A DNA stretch of 53,106 nucleotides from Pseudomonadota bacterium (GCA_018262575.1 JAGSYU010000004.1:1-53106), one strand, 5' to 3'; shown: positions 19,365 to 29,178, counted from the first letter of the stretch. Notes: generated by a model from the sequence alone, not told the origin. Translations and numbers: made by a program.

Positions 19365-20015
19365 ATGTTGACACGCCGCCGCTTTCTCCTGACCACAGCA
19401 GTTGCCGCGGCCGGGTTCGCCGCCCTCGCGTCTTTCCCCGGGCTGGCTTTCGCCCAGGAGCCGGCGGCAACCGTCGACCAGACCGAATTGATGAAGCCGG
19501 GTGTGCTGCCCGACATGGCGCTCGGCAATCCCGACGCCAAGGTGAAGATCGTCGAATATATGTCGATGACGTGCAGCCACTGCGCCGACTTCCATAACAA
19601 GACGTTTGACGAGATCAAGACAAAGTATATCGACACCGGCAAGGTCTACTTCGTGATCCGCGAGTTCCCACTGGATCCACTGGCTGCCGCTGGTTTCATG
19701 CTGGCCCGCCAAGCGCCGGGTGGCAAGTATTTCGAAGTGGTGTCCTACCTGTTCAAGACCCAGAGCCAGTGGGCCTTCGTCGAGGATCCGCTGTCCGGCT
19801 TGCGCAACGTTTCCAAGCAGTTCGGTTATTCGCCGGCAACCTTCGAGGCGACGCTGACCGACCAGAAGCTGCTCGAAGACCTCAACGCGACGCGCAAACG
19901 CGGCGGCGACGAATTCGGCATCACGGGAACGCCCACCTTCTTCATCAACGGCCAGCGCGAAGTCGGCTTCCTGTCCGTCGAAGAGATGTCGGCCAAGATC
20001 GACCCGCTGCTCTGA
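19365..20015 (+). CDS. DsbA family thiol:disulfide oxidoreductase, exported
   Basis: A 216-residue protein. The first 30 residues form an export signal with a twin-arginine-like TRRRFLL and a hydrophobic core, probably cleaved after LAFA (AFA-QEP). The mature thioredoxin-like domain has KIVEYMSMTCSHCADFHNKTF with the CSHC redox pair near residue 68, and GTPTFFINGQREVGF with the cis-Pro loop. It would catalyse periplasmic disulfide exchange in the DsbA_4/BdbD-like subgroup. It lies between DUF721 and smc; a strong hairpin follows. Confidence 0.92.
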   Translation: MLTRRRFLLTTAVAAAGFAALASFPGLAFAQEPAATVDQTELMKPGVLPDMALGNPDAKVKIVEYMSMTCSHCADFHNKTFDEIKTKYIDTGKVYFVIREFPLDPLAAAGFMLARQAPGGKYFEVVSYLFKTQSQWAFVEDPLSGLRNVSKQFGYSPATFEATLTDQKLLEDLNATRKRGGDEFGITGTPTFFINGQREVGFLSVEEMSAKIDPLL

Positions 20016-20049
20016 GTCTCAACTGGTGATAACCGGCGGATATCAACAG

Positions 20050-20089
20050 GGCCGCGACGCCTGCCTCTTGCCGGGGCGGCGTCGCGGCC
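20050..20089 (+). terminator. Terminator-like hairpin after the dsbA-like gene
   Basis: Perfect 12-bp arms GGCCGCGACGCC / GGCGTCGCGGCC with a 16-base loop, followed by only TT. It lies 35 bases after the stop and before smc, so smc probably has its own promoter. Confidence 0.6.
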
Positions 20090-20156
20090 TTCATGATATG
20101 GTGGTCCATTGTCCGGTCACACTCTATGAATAGGGTTGTGGCGAAGCGGATCGCCA

Positions 20157-23100
20157 ATGCAGTTCGAGCGGCTGAAGATACAGGGCTTCAAGTCCTTCGT
20201 GGACTTCTCCGAGTTCGTCATCGAACCCGGGCTGACCGGCGTGGTCGGCCCGAACGGCTGCGGCAAGTCCAATCTCGTTGAGGCCATGCGCTGGGTGATG
20301 GGCGAAAGCTCCTACAAGGCGATGCGCGCCTCCGGCATGGATGACGTCATCTTTTCCGGCTCCGGCAAGCGGCCGGCCCGTAACGCGGCCGAGGTGACGC
20401 TGGTCCTCAGAAACGACCTGCGCACCGCGCCGCCCGCCTTCAATGATGCTGACCTTCTGGAGATTACACGCCGCATCGAGCGGCAAGCCGGCTCCTCTTA
20501 CCGCATCAACGGCAAGGACGTGCGTGCCCGCGACGTGCAACTGCTGTTCGCCGATGCCTCCACCGGCGCCCGCTCGCCGGCCATGGTCCGGCAGGGGCAG
20601 ATCGGCGAGCTGATCGCCGCCAAGCCGACGCAACGCCGCACCATTCTGGAAGAGGCGGCCGGCATCTCCGGTCTGCATTCCCGGCGCCATGACGCCGAAC
20701 TGCGCCTGAAGGGTGCGGAGACCAATCTCACCCGTATGGAAGATGTGTTGCGCGAGATCGAGGCGCGGCTTGAAGGGCTGCGCAAGCAGGCCCGGCAGGC
20801 GGCGCGCTACCGCAACCTCTCTGCCGACATCCGCAAGGCGGAGGCCATCGTTGCCTTCCTGCGGCTGGGCGACCTGACGATCCAGGTCGAGGAAGCCGAA
20901 GCGCAGATGAAGGACAGCTTCGGCGCCGTCGCCGACGCCCAGGCCGCCCAGACCGAGGCCGTTCGCCGGCAGGCGATCGTCGCCCACGATCTGCCCGGCC
21001 TGCGCGACCGCGCGGTGGAGACGGCCGCCGCGCTGCAGCGGCTGAGGATCGCGCTTGCTGAATCGGAAGCCGAGGAGCGGCGCGCCCGCGAACGGCTCGC
21101 CGAGCTGTCCCGTCGCGCCGAGGAGATTGCCCGCGACCGTACTCGCGAGGCGGCATTGGTGGCCGAAAATGACGAACGCCTGACCGCCCTGGCCGACGAG
21201 GCAGAGGCGCTGGCCGCCGAGGAGCTTGGTGAAGAGGAGCGGAGGGCTGAGGCGGAGGCCCTGGCCGCCGATATTGCCGCTCGTCTCGCCGACATCGACG
21301 CGGACCTCGCCGCCGCCGCCACCGCCGAGGCCGAGGCGGCGGCTCTGAAGGGGGCGCTTGAGCGGGATATCCGCGAGACCGGCACCCGTCTCGACCGTCT
21401 CCTCCGCGATCTCGAGAGCCTCGACGCCGAGCTGGCCGAACTCGATGATCGGCTCAATGCCGACGATGCCATCGCCATGGCCCGCGAGGAAATCGAACTG
21501 GCCGCCGCCATGGTGTTTGAAGCGGAGACGGCGACCGGCGATGCCGAGGCCAGCCGCCGTGCCGCCGAGGAGGAACGACTCGCCGCTACCGGACCGCTCG
21601 CCGAAGCCGAGCGCGAGCTTCAACAGCTCGATACCGAGGCGCGTACGCTGGCGAAGATGCTGGACATCGAACATGGCCAGCTGTTCCCGCCGCTGATCGA
21701 TCGTCTCACGCCGCAGAAGGGCTTCGAAACGGCGCTGGCCGCCGCCCTCGGCGAGGACATCGAAGCGCCGATGGACGATCGCGCTCCGGCTTACTGGACG
21801 ATGCCCGGTGACGACGCCGCCGACCAGCCGCTGCCCGACGGCGTGCCGACGCTTGCCAAATTCGTCGACGGTCCCGACTTGATCCGCCGCCGCTTGCGCC
21901 AGATCGGCGTCGTCAAGGCCGAAGATGCTGCCCGGCTGCAGCCACTGCTCGCCGCTGGCCAGACGCTGGTGACGCTCGACGGCTCCCTGTGGCGCTGGGA
22001 CGGCTATGCCGCCGCCGCCGATGCGCCGACCGTCGCCGCCCGCCGGCTCGCCGCCCGCAACCGGCTTGCCGAGATCGATGCCCTGCGCGAGACGGCCGGT
22101 GAGCTCTGCGCCGCGCGCCGTCAGGTGCTCGACGGCGCCGAGGCGCGCCTTCGCGAGGCCGAGGCCGAGGAACGCGCCGCCCGCGAGGCGATCAAGGCGG
22201 CCGAACGCGCCGCGGCCATCGCCCGCGATCAGTTGGTGCTGGCCGAGCGGGCACTGGCCGAGACCGTCGCTCGCCGTGCTGCCGCCGCTGGCCAGCGCGA
22301 GCGCCTTGCCGACGACGCCGAAGACCTCTCGGCCCGCAAGGCCGAAGCCGAGGAACGGCACGCCGAACTCGCCGACGCCTCGGAACTCGCCGCGCGCGTC
22401 CATGAATTGCGGAGCGAGGCAACCGATACGCGTGCCCGCTTTTCCGAGGCGCGAGCCGCCGTCGACATGATCCGCCGCGAAGGCGAGCTGCGCAAGCGCC
22501 GCATGGAAGCAATCGACCGTGAGCGCGTGGGCTGGGGCGATCGCGTCCGCCACGCCGCCGCTCACCTCGACGAGTTGGACGATCGCCTCGCCCAGGTAGA
22601 GGACGAGCGGGCCGAGCTGATCGACCGACCCGATGAAATCGTCGAGGCCAGGCGCGGCCTGATGCGGGCGATCTCCGCGGCCGAAACGGCCAATGCCGAA
22701 GCCTCCGACCGCCTGCGCGACGGTGAGCTGCAGGCCGCCGAGGCCGACCGCACGGCTGCCGAAGCGTTGGCTCGCCTTTCGACCATCCGCGAGGGACGGG
22801 TGCGGGCCGAGGAACGGCTCGCCGCCGTCAAGCAGCGGCTCGACGAATATGCCGGCGAGATCCGTGACCGTTTCGACGCGCCGCTTTATGCCCTGCGTCA
22901 ACTCTCCGAAATCGATGAATCAGCGCCTCTGCCGGATATCACCGGTGTGGAGACCCGGCTTGAGCGGCTGAAGGTGGAACGCGACAAGCTTGGCGGCGTC
23001 AATCTGCAGGCGGAGGCCGAACAGGCCGAACTGGAACAGCGCCTGGAGACGCTGGTCAACGAGCGCGAGGACCTGATCGAGGCGATCCGACGTCTGCGCC

Positions 23101-23615
23101 AGGGTATCCAGAACCTGAATCGCGAGGCGCGCGAGCGCTTGCTCAATGCCTTCGGCATCGTCAACGCCCACTTCCAACGGCTGTTCGTCCACCTGTTCGG
23201 AGGCGGTACGGCCGAATTGCAGCTCGTCGATGCCGATGATCCGCTGGAGGCCGGCCTCGAAATCCTTGCTCGCCCCCCCGGCAAGAAGCCGCAGACCATG
23301 ACGCTGCTCTCCGGCGGCGAACAGGCGCTGACTGCCATGGCGCTGATCTTCGCCGTCTTCCTGACCAATCCCGCGCCGATCTGCGTGCTCGACGAGGTCG
23401 ATGCGCCGCTCGACGATGCCAACGTCGAGCGCTATTGCGACCTCCTGGAGGAGATGGCTCGCTCGACCGAGACCCGGTTTGTCGTCATCACCCATAATCC
23501 GATCACCATGGCGCGGATGAACAGGCTGTTCGGCGTTACCATGGCCGAGCGCGGCGTATCGCAACTGGTCTCCGTCGACCTTGAGACCGCCGAATCCTTC
23601 CGGGAGGCAAGCTGA
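20157..23615 (+). CDS. smc: Chromosome segregation protein SMC
   Basis: A 1152-residue ATPase that, with ScpA and ScpB, organises and separates sister chromosomes. The N-terminal head has FERLKIQGFKSFVDF and Walker A VVGPNGCGKSNLVEAMRW (about 30-47). Long Ala/Glu/Arg-rich coiled coils surround a hinge near 505-600 (LIDRLTPQKGFETALAAALG). The C-terminal head has the ABC signature LLSGGEQALTAMAL near 1049 and Walker B ICVLDEVDAPLDDANVERY near 1074. The start at 20157 puts MQFERLKI at the N-terminus. Extremely open reverse-strand frames here are composition artefacts. Confidence 0.98.
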   Translation: MQFERLKIQGFKSFVDFSEFVIEPGLTGVVGPNGCGKSNLVEAMRWVMGESSYKAMRASGMDDVIFSGSGKRPARNAAEVTLVLRNDLRTAPPAFNDADLLEITRRIERQAGSSYRINGKDVRARDVQLLFADASTGARSPAMVRQGQIGELIAAKPTQRRTILEEAAGISGLHSRRHDAELRLKGAETNLTRMEDVLREIEARLEGLRKQARQAARYRNLSADIRKAEAIVAFLRLGDLTIQVEEAEAQMKDSFGAVADAQAAQTEAVRRQAIVAHDLPGLRDRAVETAAALQRLRIALAESEAEERRARERLAELSRRAEEIARDRTREAALVAENDERLTALADEAEALAAEELGEEERRAEAEALAADIAARLADIDADLAAAATAEAEAAALKGALERDIRETGTRLDRLLRDLESLDAELAELDDRLNADDAIAMAREEIELAAAMVFEAETATGDAEASRRAAEEERLAATGPLAEAERELQQLDTEARTLAKMLDIEHGQLFPPLIDRLTPQKGFETALAAALGEDIEAPMDDRAPAYWTMPGDDAADQPLPDGVPTLAKFVDGPDLIRRRLRQIGVVKAEDAARLQPLLAAGQTLVTLDGSLWRWDGYAAAADAPTVAARRLAARNRLAEIDALRETAGELCAARRQVLDGAEARLREAEAEERAAREAIKAAERAAAIARDQLVLAERALAETVARRAAAAGQRERLADDAEDLSARKAEAEERHAELADASELAARVHELRSEATDTRARFSEARAAVDMIRREGELRKRRMEAIDRERVGWGDRVRHAAAHLDELDDRLAQVEDERAELIDRPDEIVEARRGLMRAISAAETANAEASDRLRDGELQAAEADRTAAEALARLSTIREGRVRAEERLAAVKQRLDEYAGEIRDRFDAPLYALRQLSEIDESAPLPDITGVETRLERLKVERDKLGGVNLQAEAEQAELEQRLETLVNEREDLIEAIRRLRQGIQNLNREARERLLNAFGIVNAHFQRLFVHLFGGGTAELQLVDADDPLEAGLEILARPPGKKPQTMTLLSGGEQALTAMALIFAVFLTNPAPICVLDEVDAPLDDANVERYCDLLEEMARSTETRFVVITHNPITMARMNRLFGVTMAERGVSQLVSVDLETAESFREAS

Positions 23616-23763
23616 GGCGAGCCGGCTCTTGCATGGTGTTGCGAGGCTCTGGCAGCTTAATCGATTACGCCCGCCTCGACTAAGGTCGTAGTCCGCAAAC
23701 GGCTGTGGTTTCCGCGCGGGAAATGGCATATAAATCAATGAAATAAATAGGCTTGCGCCAATC

Positions 23764-23792
23764 TTGACAGGCATCCGTGTGAACACTATGGT
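23764..23792 (+). promoter_or_regulatory. Sigma70-type promoter for the F0 ATP synthase operon
   Basis: TTGACA (23764-23769), a 17-base spacer and TATGGT (23787-23792) form a good housekeeping promoter in the 245-base smc-atpI gap. Transcription would start near 23799, about 60 bases before atpI. Confidence 0.65.
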
Positions 23793-23860
23793 GCCCGCCA
23801 AATCAGGGATTACCCCGATCTAGCAGGGCCTTGGCGATTGCCTTCTTGAGGATGCCGCCG

Positions 23861-24235
23861 ATGGGTCAGGACGATAAAGCGCCGAACGACGCTGGTGGCG
23901 ATCCCCGCCTCAAGGCATTGGGGGAGAAGCTGGCCGAAGCGCGGCGGCTTCCGTCCGAGCCGGGCGGCGGTGGTCCTCAGTCGTCCGGGCTGTCGGGCTT
24001 CGGCCAGGCGATGAAGGTCGGGTCGGAGTTCGTGGCCGGGGTGATCGTCGGCTTCGTGATCGGCTATACGATCGATCGGCTCTTCGGAACCAGTCCGTGG
24101 GGCATGATCGTGTTCTTGTTGCTTGGCTTCGCTGCCGGGACACTGAACGTGATGCGGTCGTCGGGCGTGGCGAAGGACCCCTTCGCCAGAGGGCCGGGCA
24201 AGGCGCCGGAGCGGACGACGGACGGCGAAGACTGA
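23861..24235 (+). CDS. atpI: ATP synthase protein I (AtpI)
   Basis: A 124-residue small membrane protein encoded first in F0 operons and thought to assist c-ring assembly. The N-terminal half is soluble and charged (LKALGEKLAEARR). Two transmembrane segments follow: about 54-72 (VGSEFVAGVIVGFVIGYTID, a typical AtpI_2 motif) and 78-96 (GMIVFLLLGFAAGTLNVM). The ATG at 23861 has GAGG nine bases upstream; ATGs at 23852 and 23831 are in frame. It opens the atp operon. Confidence 0.9.
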   Translation: MGQDDKAPNDAGGDPRLKALGEKLAEARRLPSEPGGGGPQSSGLSGFGQAMKVGSEFVAGVIVGFVIGYTIDRLFGTSPWGMIVFLLLGFAAGTLNVMRSSGVAKDPFARGPGKAPERTTDGED

Positions 24236-24304
24236 GTTTGAACGGCGGGCGGGCTTGGCCCGGAGCCGTAGTGCGGGCGAGATCGAGCGAGGGAGCTCCT
24301 CAAG

Positions 24305-25063
24305 GTGGCTGACGTAAGAACCGATCCCATCCATCAGTTCGGCATCCAGAAGCTGGTGGACATCAACATCGACGGCTACGACGTCTCCTTCACCAACTCT
24401 TCCCTGTTCATGGTGCTGACGTTGGCCGCCATCGCACTGGTGTTGCTGTGGGGCAGTTCGTCGCGCGCCGTGGTGCCTGGCCGGGCGCAGGCGGTGGCCG
24501 AGCTGTCTTATGAGTTCGTCGCCAACACGCTGAGGAACGCCGCTGGCGAAGCCGGCATGCGCTTCATGCCACTGGTGTTCTCGCTGTTCATGTTCGTGCT
24601 GATGGCCAACATCTTCGGCATGGTGCCTTATTTTTTCACGGTCACCTCGCACATCGTCGTCACGGCGGCGCTGGCGCTGCTGGTCATCTTCACCGTGACC
24701 ATCTACGGCTTCTACAAGAATGGCACCCATTTCCTGAAGCTGTTCGTGCCTTCGGACGTGCCGGCGCCAATCGTGCCGCTGGTGACCCTCATCGAGATCA
24801 TCTCCTTCCTGTCGCGGCCGCTCAGCCTCGCCGTTCGTCTGTTCGCCAACATGCTGGCCGGTCACATCACCCTCAAGGTGTTCGCCGGCTTCGTGGTGAC
24901 GCTGACCAGTCTCGGCGCCTTCGGCTTCCTCGGCGCTCTTCTGCCGCTGATCATGGTGGTGGCGCTCACCGCCCTCGAATTCCTGGTGGCTTTCCTCCAG
25001 GCCTACGTCTTCACGATCCTTACCTGCATGTATCTCAACGACGCCCTGCACCCGGGGCACTGA
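24305..25063 (+). CDS. atpB: ATP synthase F0 subunit a
   Basis: A 252-residue integral membrane stator subunit forming the proton half-channels. [24 protein letters not shown] is the alphaproteobacterial N-terminus. Transmembrane segments follow, including [20 protein letters not shown]. The essential arginine is in [17 protein letters not shown] (about 179-195), and the protein ends [17 protein letters not shown]. The start is GTG. It is the second gene of the F0 operon; F1 genes are elsewhere, as usual in this class. Confidence 0.98.
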   Translation: MADVRTDPIHQFGIQKLVDINIDGYDVSFTNSSLFMVLTLAAIALVLLWGSSSRAVVPGRAQAVAELSYEFVANTLRNAAGEAGMRFMPLVFSLFMFVLMANIFGMVPYFFTVTSHIVVTAALALLVIFTVTIYGFYKNGTHFLKLFVPSDVPAPIVPLVTLIEIISFLSRPLSLAVRLFANMLAGHITLKVFAGFVVTLTSLGAFGFLGALLPLIMVVALTALEFLVAFLQAYVFTILTCMYLNDALHPGH

Positions 25064-25130
25064 GGCAGGATCGACGAAGTTCACCCTATCAAAACCATCC
25101 CAGGTCTTTGTTTTCTCAAGGAGCGTTACA

Positions 25131-25358
25131 ATGGAAGCTGAAGCCGCCAAGTACATCGGCGCTGGCCTTTCGACCATCGGCATCGCCGGTGCCGCCATCG
25201 GCCTCGGCAGCATCTTCGGCAACTACCTGTCGAGTGCCGTCCGCAATCCGTCGGCCGCCGACGGCCAGTTCGGCCGCCTCATCCTCGGCTTCGCCGTGAC
25301 CGAAGCGCTGGGCATCTTCTCGCTGCTGATCGCCCTGCTGCTGCTGTTCGCCGTCTGA
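25131..25358 (+). CDS. atpE: ATP synthase F0 subunit c
   Basis: A 75-residue hairpin proteolipid of the rotary ring. Two transmembrane helices flank the polar loop [13 protein letters not shown]. The proton-carrying carboxylate is Glu in [18 protein letters not shown], and the first helix has the packed glycines [15 protein letters not shown] strong ribosome-binding site (AAGGAG) precedes the start, fitting the high copy number of this subunit. A stem-loop follows the gene. Confidence 0.98.
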   Translation: MEAEAAKYIGAGLSTIGIAGAAIGLGSIFGNYLSSAVRNPSAADGQFGRLILGFAVTEALGIFSLLIALLLLFAV

Positions 25359-25405
25359 TCGCGAGACAGCCGAGGCGGGCTCGGAGTCGGGCTCGCCGCA
25401 TGCCA

Positions 25406-25425
25406 CCGGCCGGATTTCCGGCTGG
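25406..25425 (+). other. Intercistronic stem-loop between atpE and atpF'
   Basis: CCGGCCGG / CCGGCTGG pair over 8 bp (one G-T) with an ATTT loop inside the 149-base gap. It has no T-tract. Such structures after atpE can protect upstream mRNA and help make excess subunit c; that role here is inference. Confidence 0.5.
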
Positions 25426-25507
25426 CCGTGACAAGCCGGCGCCTCGCGGGGTGGTGTCCACTCTGGGGCGCCGCTTGATTGTGATTACCATGGGAGCCTG
25501 AGCGTCG

Positions 25508-26122
25508 ATGACCTGGTTCATCAGCCAAGCCAACGCACAAGAGCCGGCGATTGTTCCGGCGGAAGGTGGCCACGCGCCGACGGAAGCCACCGGCGCGACG
25601 GTGGCGCATGAAGGCGGCGGGCATGGCGGTACCTTTCCGCCTTTCGATCCCTCGACCTTCCCCTCGCAGCTGTTCTGGCTGGCCCTTGTGTTCATCGCGC
25701 TCTACGTCTTGATGGCGAAGAAGGTCATCCCGCAGATCGGCGGCATCCTCGAAATGCGCGCCGCGAAGATCGCTGGCGATCTCGTCGAAGCCGAGAAAGC
25801 CAAGGCCGAGACGGACGCCGCCATCGTCTCCTATGAGGCGGCGCTCGCCGCCGCCCGCAATAAGGCCAACGCCATCGCCCACGATACGCGCAGCAAGGTC
25901 GCCCACGAGATCGATGGTCGGCGCCACGCTGCCGAGGCCCAGCTGACGGCCAAGCTGGCCGATACCGAAAAACACATAGCCGACGTCAAGAATATGGCGC
26001 TCGACCACGTATCGGCGATCGCGACCGAGACGACCGAAGCCGTCGTCGAGGCGTTGATTGGCAGGGTTGGCCGCGACGAGGCGGCAGCGGCCGTTGCCGC
26101 CGTTTCGGCTGGCAAGCACTAA
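25508..26122 (+). CDS. atpF': ATP synthase F0 subunit b' (second b subunit)
   Basis: A 204-residue peripheral-stalk subunit. A His/Gly-rich N-terminal stretch precedes one transmembrane helix (about 55-75, QLFWLALVFIALYVLMAKKV), then PQIGGILEMRAAKIAGDLVEAEKAK opens a long coiled coil. Photosynthetic and alphaproteobacterial synthases use a b/b' heterodimer instead of b2. The longer N-terminal region and GHGGTFPPFDPSTFPSQLFW pattern are typical of b'. It ends 10 bases before atpF. Confidence 0.95.
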   Translation: MTWFISQANAQEPAIVPAEGGHAPTEATGATVAHEGGGHGGTFPPFDPSTFPSQLFWLALVFIALYVLMAKKVIPQIGGILEMRAAKIAGDLVEAEKAKAETDAAIVSYEAALAAARNKANAIAHDTRSKVAHEIDGRRHAAEAQLTAKLADTEKHIADVKNMALDHVSAIATETTEAVVEALIGRVGRDEAAAAVAAVSAGKH

Positions 26123-26132
26123 GGGGGTCCGG

Positions 26133-26615
26133 ATGTTTGACAACACAACCTGGGCCTTTGTCGGTCTGGTTCTCTTCTTTGCCGTGCTCGCCTATTATGG
26201 GGTGTTCGGCATGGTTGGTCGTATGCTCGACAAGCGGGCCGAGGCCGTCAACGCCGAGCTCGGCGAGGCGCAACGCCTGCGCAAGGAGGCGGAAGCGCTG
26301 CTGGCCGAGTACCAGCAGAAGCGCATCGTCGCCGAACAGGACGCCGCCGAGATCATCGCCCATGCCGAGGCTGAGGCCAAGCGCATGACGGCCGACGCCG
26401 AAGTGGCGCTCAAGGAACTGATCGAACACCGCACCCGTACCGTCGAGGCGAAGATCGCCCATGCCGAGGCGGCCGCCGTCGCCGAGGTGCGGGCCGTCGC
26501 CATCGACATGGCGATCGCCGCTTCCAAGCACCTGATGACCGACAGGGTTCAGGGTCAGGTTGCCACCGATCTCATCACCAAGGGGGTCGACGAAGTGAAG
26601 GCGCGGTTCGGCTGA
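26133..26615 (+). CDS. atpF: ATP synthase F0 subunit b
   Basis: A 160-residue peripheral-stalk subunit: a short N-terminus, one transmembrane helix (about 6-26, WAFVGLVLFFAVLAYYGVFG), then a long amphipathic coiled coil beginning DKRAEAVNAELGEAQRLRKE and reaching the C-terminus. The start at 26133 follows AGGGGG close to the atpF' stop; a longer start would overlap atpF'. It is the last gene of the F0 operon, with a terminator 28 bases on. Confidence 0.96.
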   Translation: MFDNTTWAFVGLVLFFAVLAYYGVFGMVGRMLDKRAEAVNAELGEAQRLRKEAEALLAEYQQKRIVAEQDAAEIIAHAEAEAKRMTADAEVALKELIEHRTRTVEAKIAHAEAAAVAEVRAVAIDMAIAASKHLMTDRVQGQVATDLITKGVDEVKARFG

Positions 26616-26642
26616 CCGGTTCTCACGGATCGACACGGAACG

Positions 26643-26665
26643 AGGGGCCTCAGCGGCCCCTTTTT
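26643..26665 (+). terminator. Rho-independent terminator of the F0 operon
   Basis: AGGGGCC / GGCCCCT with a TCAGC loop leads into TTTTT. It abuts the convergent rnhB stop. Confidence 0.92.
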
Positions 26666-27372
26666 CATGGCCGGCGCGTTGAGGGCAGTCCGCCGGCCGC
26701 CAGCGCCTCGATGCAGTCTCGCACCGGCCGGAAGCTTCTGCGGTGGAGCGGTGTCGGTCCGAGTTGCGCCAAGGCCGTCAGGTGCTTGGCCGAACCGTAG
26801 CCGACGTTGGTCTCAAAGCCATAACCGGGGAATTCGGCGGCATAGCGCTCCATCATGCGGTCGCGCGTCACCTTGGCGACGATCGACGCGGCGGCGATGG
26901 CGGCGACGCGGGCGTCTCCCTTGATAATGGCGGCCCCCCTGTAGCCGGCGGCGGCCAGCGCGGCGGGTACGTCCCGGCCATCGACCAGCACGCCGACCGG
27001 CCGTTCGGCCAGCGACCGCACCGCCCGCCCCATCGCCCAGAGATTGGCGGCAAGGATGTTCATGGCGTCGATGCGGGCGGCCGATGCCGAAGCAATGGCG
27101 ACGATGTGGTCGCGACAGATGGCCTCGAACATCCGCTCGCGTACGTTCGGACGGAGCTGCTTGGAATCGATGAGTCCATCCGGCAACGGCGCGTCGGTGA
27201 GAATAACCGCCGCCGTCACCACCGGGCCGGCGAGCGGGCCGCGTCCGACTTCATCCACGCCGGCGACAGGGCCGCCCCAACGGTGGGCGAACTCTTCCTC
27301 CATGCGGCGGTCGCAAGCCTCGACAATGAGGCCAGAGAGAAGGTCGGGTGCAGGGGAGGTGGCGCGGGCCAT
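26665..27372 (-). CDS. rnhB: Ribonuclease HII
   Basis: A 235-residue nuclease that cuts the RNA strand of RNA-DNA hybrids and removes misincorporated ribonucleotides. GPVAGVDEVGRGPLAGPVVTAAV carries the first catalytic Asp-Glu pair (near 39-42), LIDSKQL and VLVDG follow, and VAAIAAASIVAKVTRDRMM includes the conserved SIxAKVxRD. The start at 27372 (MARATSPAPD) is preferred; an ATG at 27513 adds 47 residues and nearly reaches the divergent aroC start. Confidence 0.96.
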   Translation of the reverse strand: MARATSPAPDLLSGLIVEACDRRMEEEFAHRWGGPVAGVDEVGRGPLAGPVVTAAVILTDAPLPDGLIDSKQLRPNVRERMFEAICRDHIVAIASASAARIDAMNILAANLWAMGRAVRSLAERPVGVLVDGRDVPAALAAAGYRGAAIIKGDARVAAIAAASIVAKVTRDRMMERYAAEFPGYGFETNVGYGSAKHLTALAQLGPTPLHRRSFRPVRDCIEALAAGGLPSTRRP

Positions 27373-27527
27373 GGGTTTGAAGTCGGAAAGACGAGAATGA
27401 ATCGACCTTCGAACCATGGCACGGCCGACCTGCAAAGTCTCCGCCATTTGACGTCGGCTTCCGCGCCCCATAAGAGAAATCCCAGACTGTCGCGGCCACT
27501 GCCGCTCATCCATTCCGGGGCCACCCG

Positions 27528-28646
27528 ATGTCGCACAACAGCTTCGGACATCTTTTCCGCATCACCACCTGGGGCGAGAGCCATGGCCCGGCGCTGGGCG
27601 TCGTCGTCGACGGTTGCCCGCCGGGGCTGCCGCTGACGTCCGAGTTCATCCAGGCCTTTCTCGACCGGCGCAAGCCCGGCCAGTCGCGCTTCGTGACGCA
27701 GCGCCGCGAGGATGATCTCGTCGAGATTCTCTCCGGCGTGTTCGAGGACGACCGCACCGGCGGTCCCGTTACAACGGGAACGCCGATCTCGCTCCTGATC
27801 CGCAACACCGACCAGCGCTCAAAGGACTATGGCGATATCCGGGACAAATACCGTCCCGGCCACGCCGACGTCGCCTATGACCTCAAATACGGTGTCCGCG
27901 ACTATCGCGGCGGCGGCCGTTCATCGGCCCGCGAGACGGCGGCCCGCGTCGCCGCTGGCGCCGTCGCCCGCAAGGTGATCGACGGCGTGACCGTCCGCGG
28001 CGCCCTCGTTCAGATCGGCAAGGAAAAGATCGACCGTGCCAACTGGGACTGGAGCGCCGTCGACGACAATCCGTTCTTCTGCCCCGACCGCCAGGCGGTG
28101 CCGCGCTTCGAGGCCTATCTCGACCGCCTGCGCAAGGCTGGGTCGTCGGTTGGCGCGGTGGTTGAAGTCGTGGCCGAGGGCGTCCCGGCCGGCTGGGGCG
28201 CGCCGATCTACGGCAAGCTCGATCAGGACATCGTCGCGGCGCTGATGTCGATCAACGCCGTGAAAGGCGTCGAGATCGGCGAGGGCTTCGCCGCTGCCGA
28301 ACTCACCGGCGAGGATAACGCCGACGAGATGCGCATGGGCAACGATGGCACCATCCTGCATGCCTCGAACCACGCTGGCGGCGTCCTTGGCGGCATCTCC
28401 ACCGGTCAGTCGGTGGTGGCGCGCTTCGCCGTCAAACCGACCTCGTCGATCCTCATCGACCGCCGCTCGGTGTCGGCGACCGGCCAGGATGTCGACGTCA
28501 TGACGCGCGGTCGTCACGATCCTTGCGTCGGCATCCGCGCCGTGCCGGTGGGCGAGGCGATGATGGCGCTGGTGTTGGCCGATCACAAGCTGCGCCATCG
28601 CGCCCAGACCGGTCGCGACGGTCCGGTTGACTTCCCGTTGCGCTGA
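27528..28646 (+). CDS. aroC: Chorismate synthase
   Basis: A 372-residue FMN-dependent lyase turning EPSP into chorismate, the last common step of aromatic synthesis. It begins [20 protein letters not shown] (signature 1 around residues 16-20), has [21 protein letters not shown] (signature 2, near 127) and, toward the end, the conserved [17 protein letters not shown]. Full length. It starts 155 bases from the divergent rnhB start and is followed after 10 bases by an acetyltransferase gene. Confidence 0.98.
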   Translation: MSHNSFGHLFRITTWGESHGPALGVVVDGCPPGLPLTSEFIQAFLDRRKPGQSRFVTQRREDDLVEILSGVFEDDRTGGPVTTGTPISLLIRNTDQRSKDYGDIRDKYRPGHADVAYDLKYGVRDYRGGGRSSARETAARVAAGAVARKVIDGVTVRGALVQIGKEKIDRANWDWSAVDDNPFFCPDRQAVPRFEAYLDRLRKAGSSVGAVVEVVAEGVPAGWGAPIYGKLDQDIVAALMSINAVKGVEIGEGFAAAELTGEDNADEMRMGNDGTILHASNHAGGVLGGISTGQSVVARFAVKPTSSILIDRRSVSATGQDVDVMTRGRHDPCVGIRAVPVGEAMMALVLADHKLRHRAQTGRDGPVDFPLR

Positions 28647-28656
28647 CCGTGCAGCC

Positions 28657-29178
28657 ATGGCCGCGATCGTTCTTGCCCCGCTCCAGCTGGCACGCGACCT
28701 CGATTCCGTCGAGGCCGTCTACTGCCGCGCCGCCGACTATCTCGCCCTCGAAAGCGGCCTGACGCCGGCCGAGGCGGCCCATGCCTTCTTCGAGGACCGC
28801 CCACCTGCCAGCATCGAGGTTCCGCTGAAGTTCGGTATCGTTGGCGACGGCGGCGAGCTTGTCGCCATCGGCGATCTGGCATTCGACTATCCCGAACGCG
28901 GCGATGTCTATCTCGGCCTGCTTCTCCTTGTGCCGGCGGCGCGCGGCGCCGGTCTCGGCTCGGCCATTCTCAGCGAGATACAGCGGTTCGCCCGGCAGCG
29001 TGGCGCGGCGCGCCTTCTGCTCGGCGTCATCGACGACAACACTCGGGCGCGCGCCTTCTGGGAGCGACAAGGCTTCAAGCTGGCGCAGACCAGCGGGCCG
29101 CATGCGCTGGGCCACCGCCGGCACATCGTTCACCGCCTGATACTGTCTCTTGCCGACACGGGGAGCGATTGTCCGTAG
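28657..29178 (+). CDS. GNAT family N-acetyltransferase
   Basis: A 173-residue acyltransferase. GGELVAIGDLAFDYPERGDVYLGLLLLV is strands 3-4, PAARGAGLGSAILSEI the acetyl-CoA pyrophosphate loop (R-G-A-G-L-G, near 100) and DNTRARAFWERQGFKL the C-terminal motif B. The substrate is unknown. It begins 10 bases after aroC and is probably co-transcribed. After it, 223 bases without a gene precede the chemoreceptor. Confidence 0.88.
   Translation: MAAIVLAPLQLARDLDSVEAVYCRAADYLALESGLTPAEAAHAFFEDRPPASIEVPLKFGIVGDGGELVAIGDLAFDYPERGDVYLGLLLLVPAARGAGLGSAILSEIQRFARQRGAARLLLGVIDDNTRARAFWERQGFKLAQTSGPHALGHRRHIVHRLILSLADTGSDCP

Noticed and set aside
20124-22901. A 925-codon open frame on the minus strand opposite smc
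   Set aside because: It mirrors the Ala/Glu/Arg-rich codons of the smc coiled coil in a GC-rich genome. Its translation has no recognisable domain, and smc is unmistakable.
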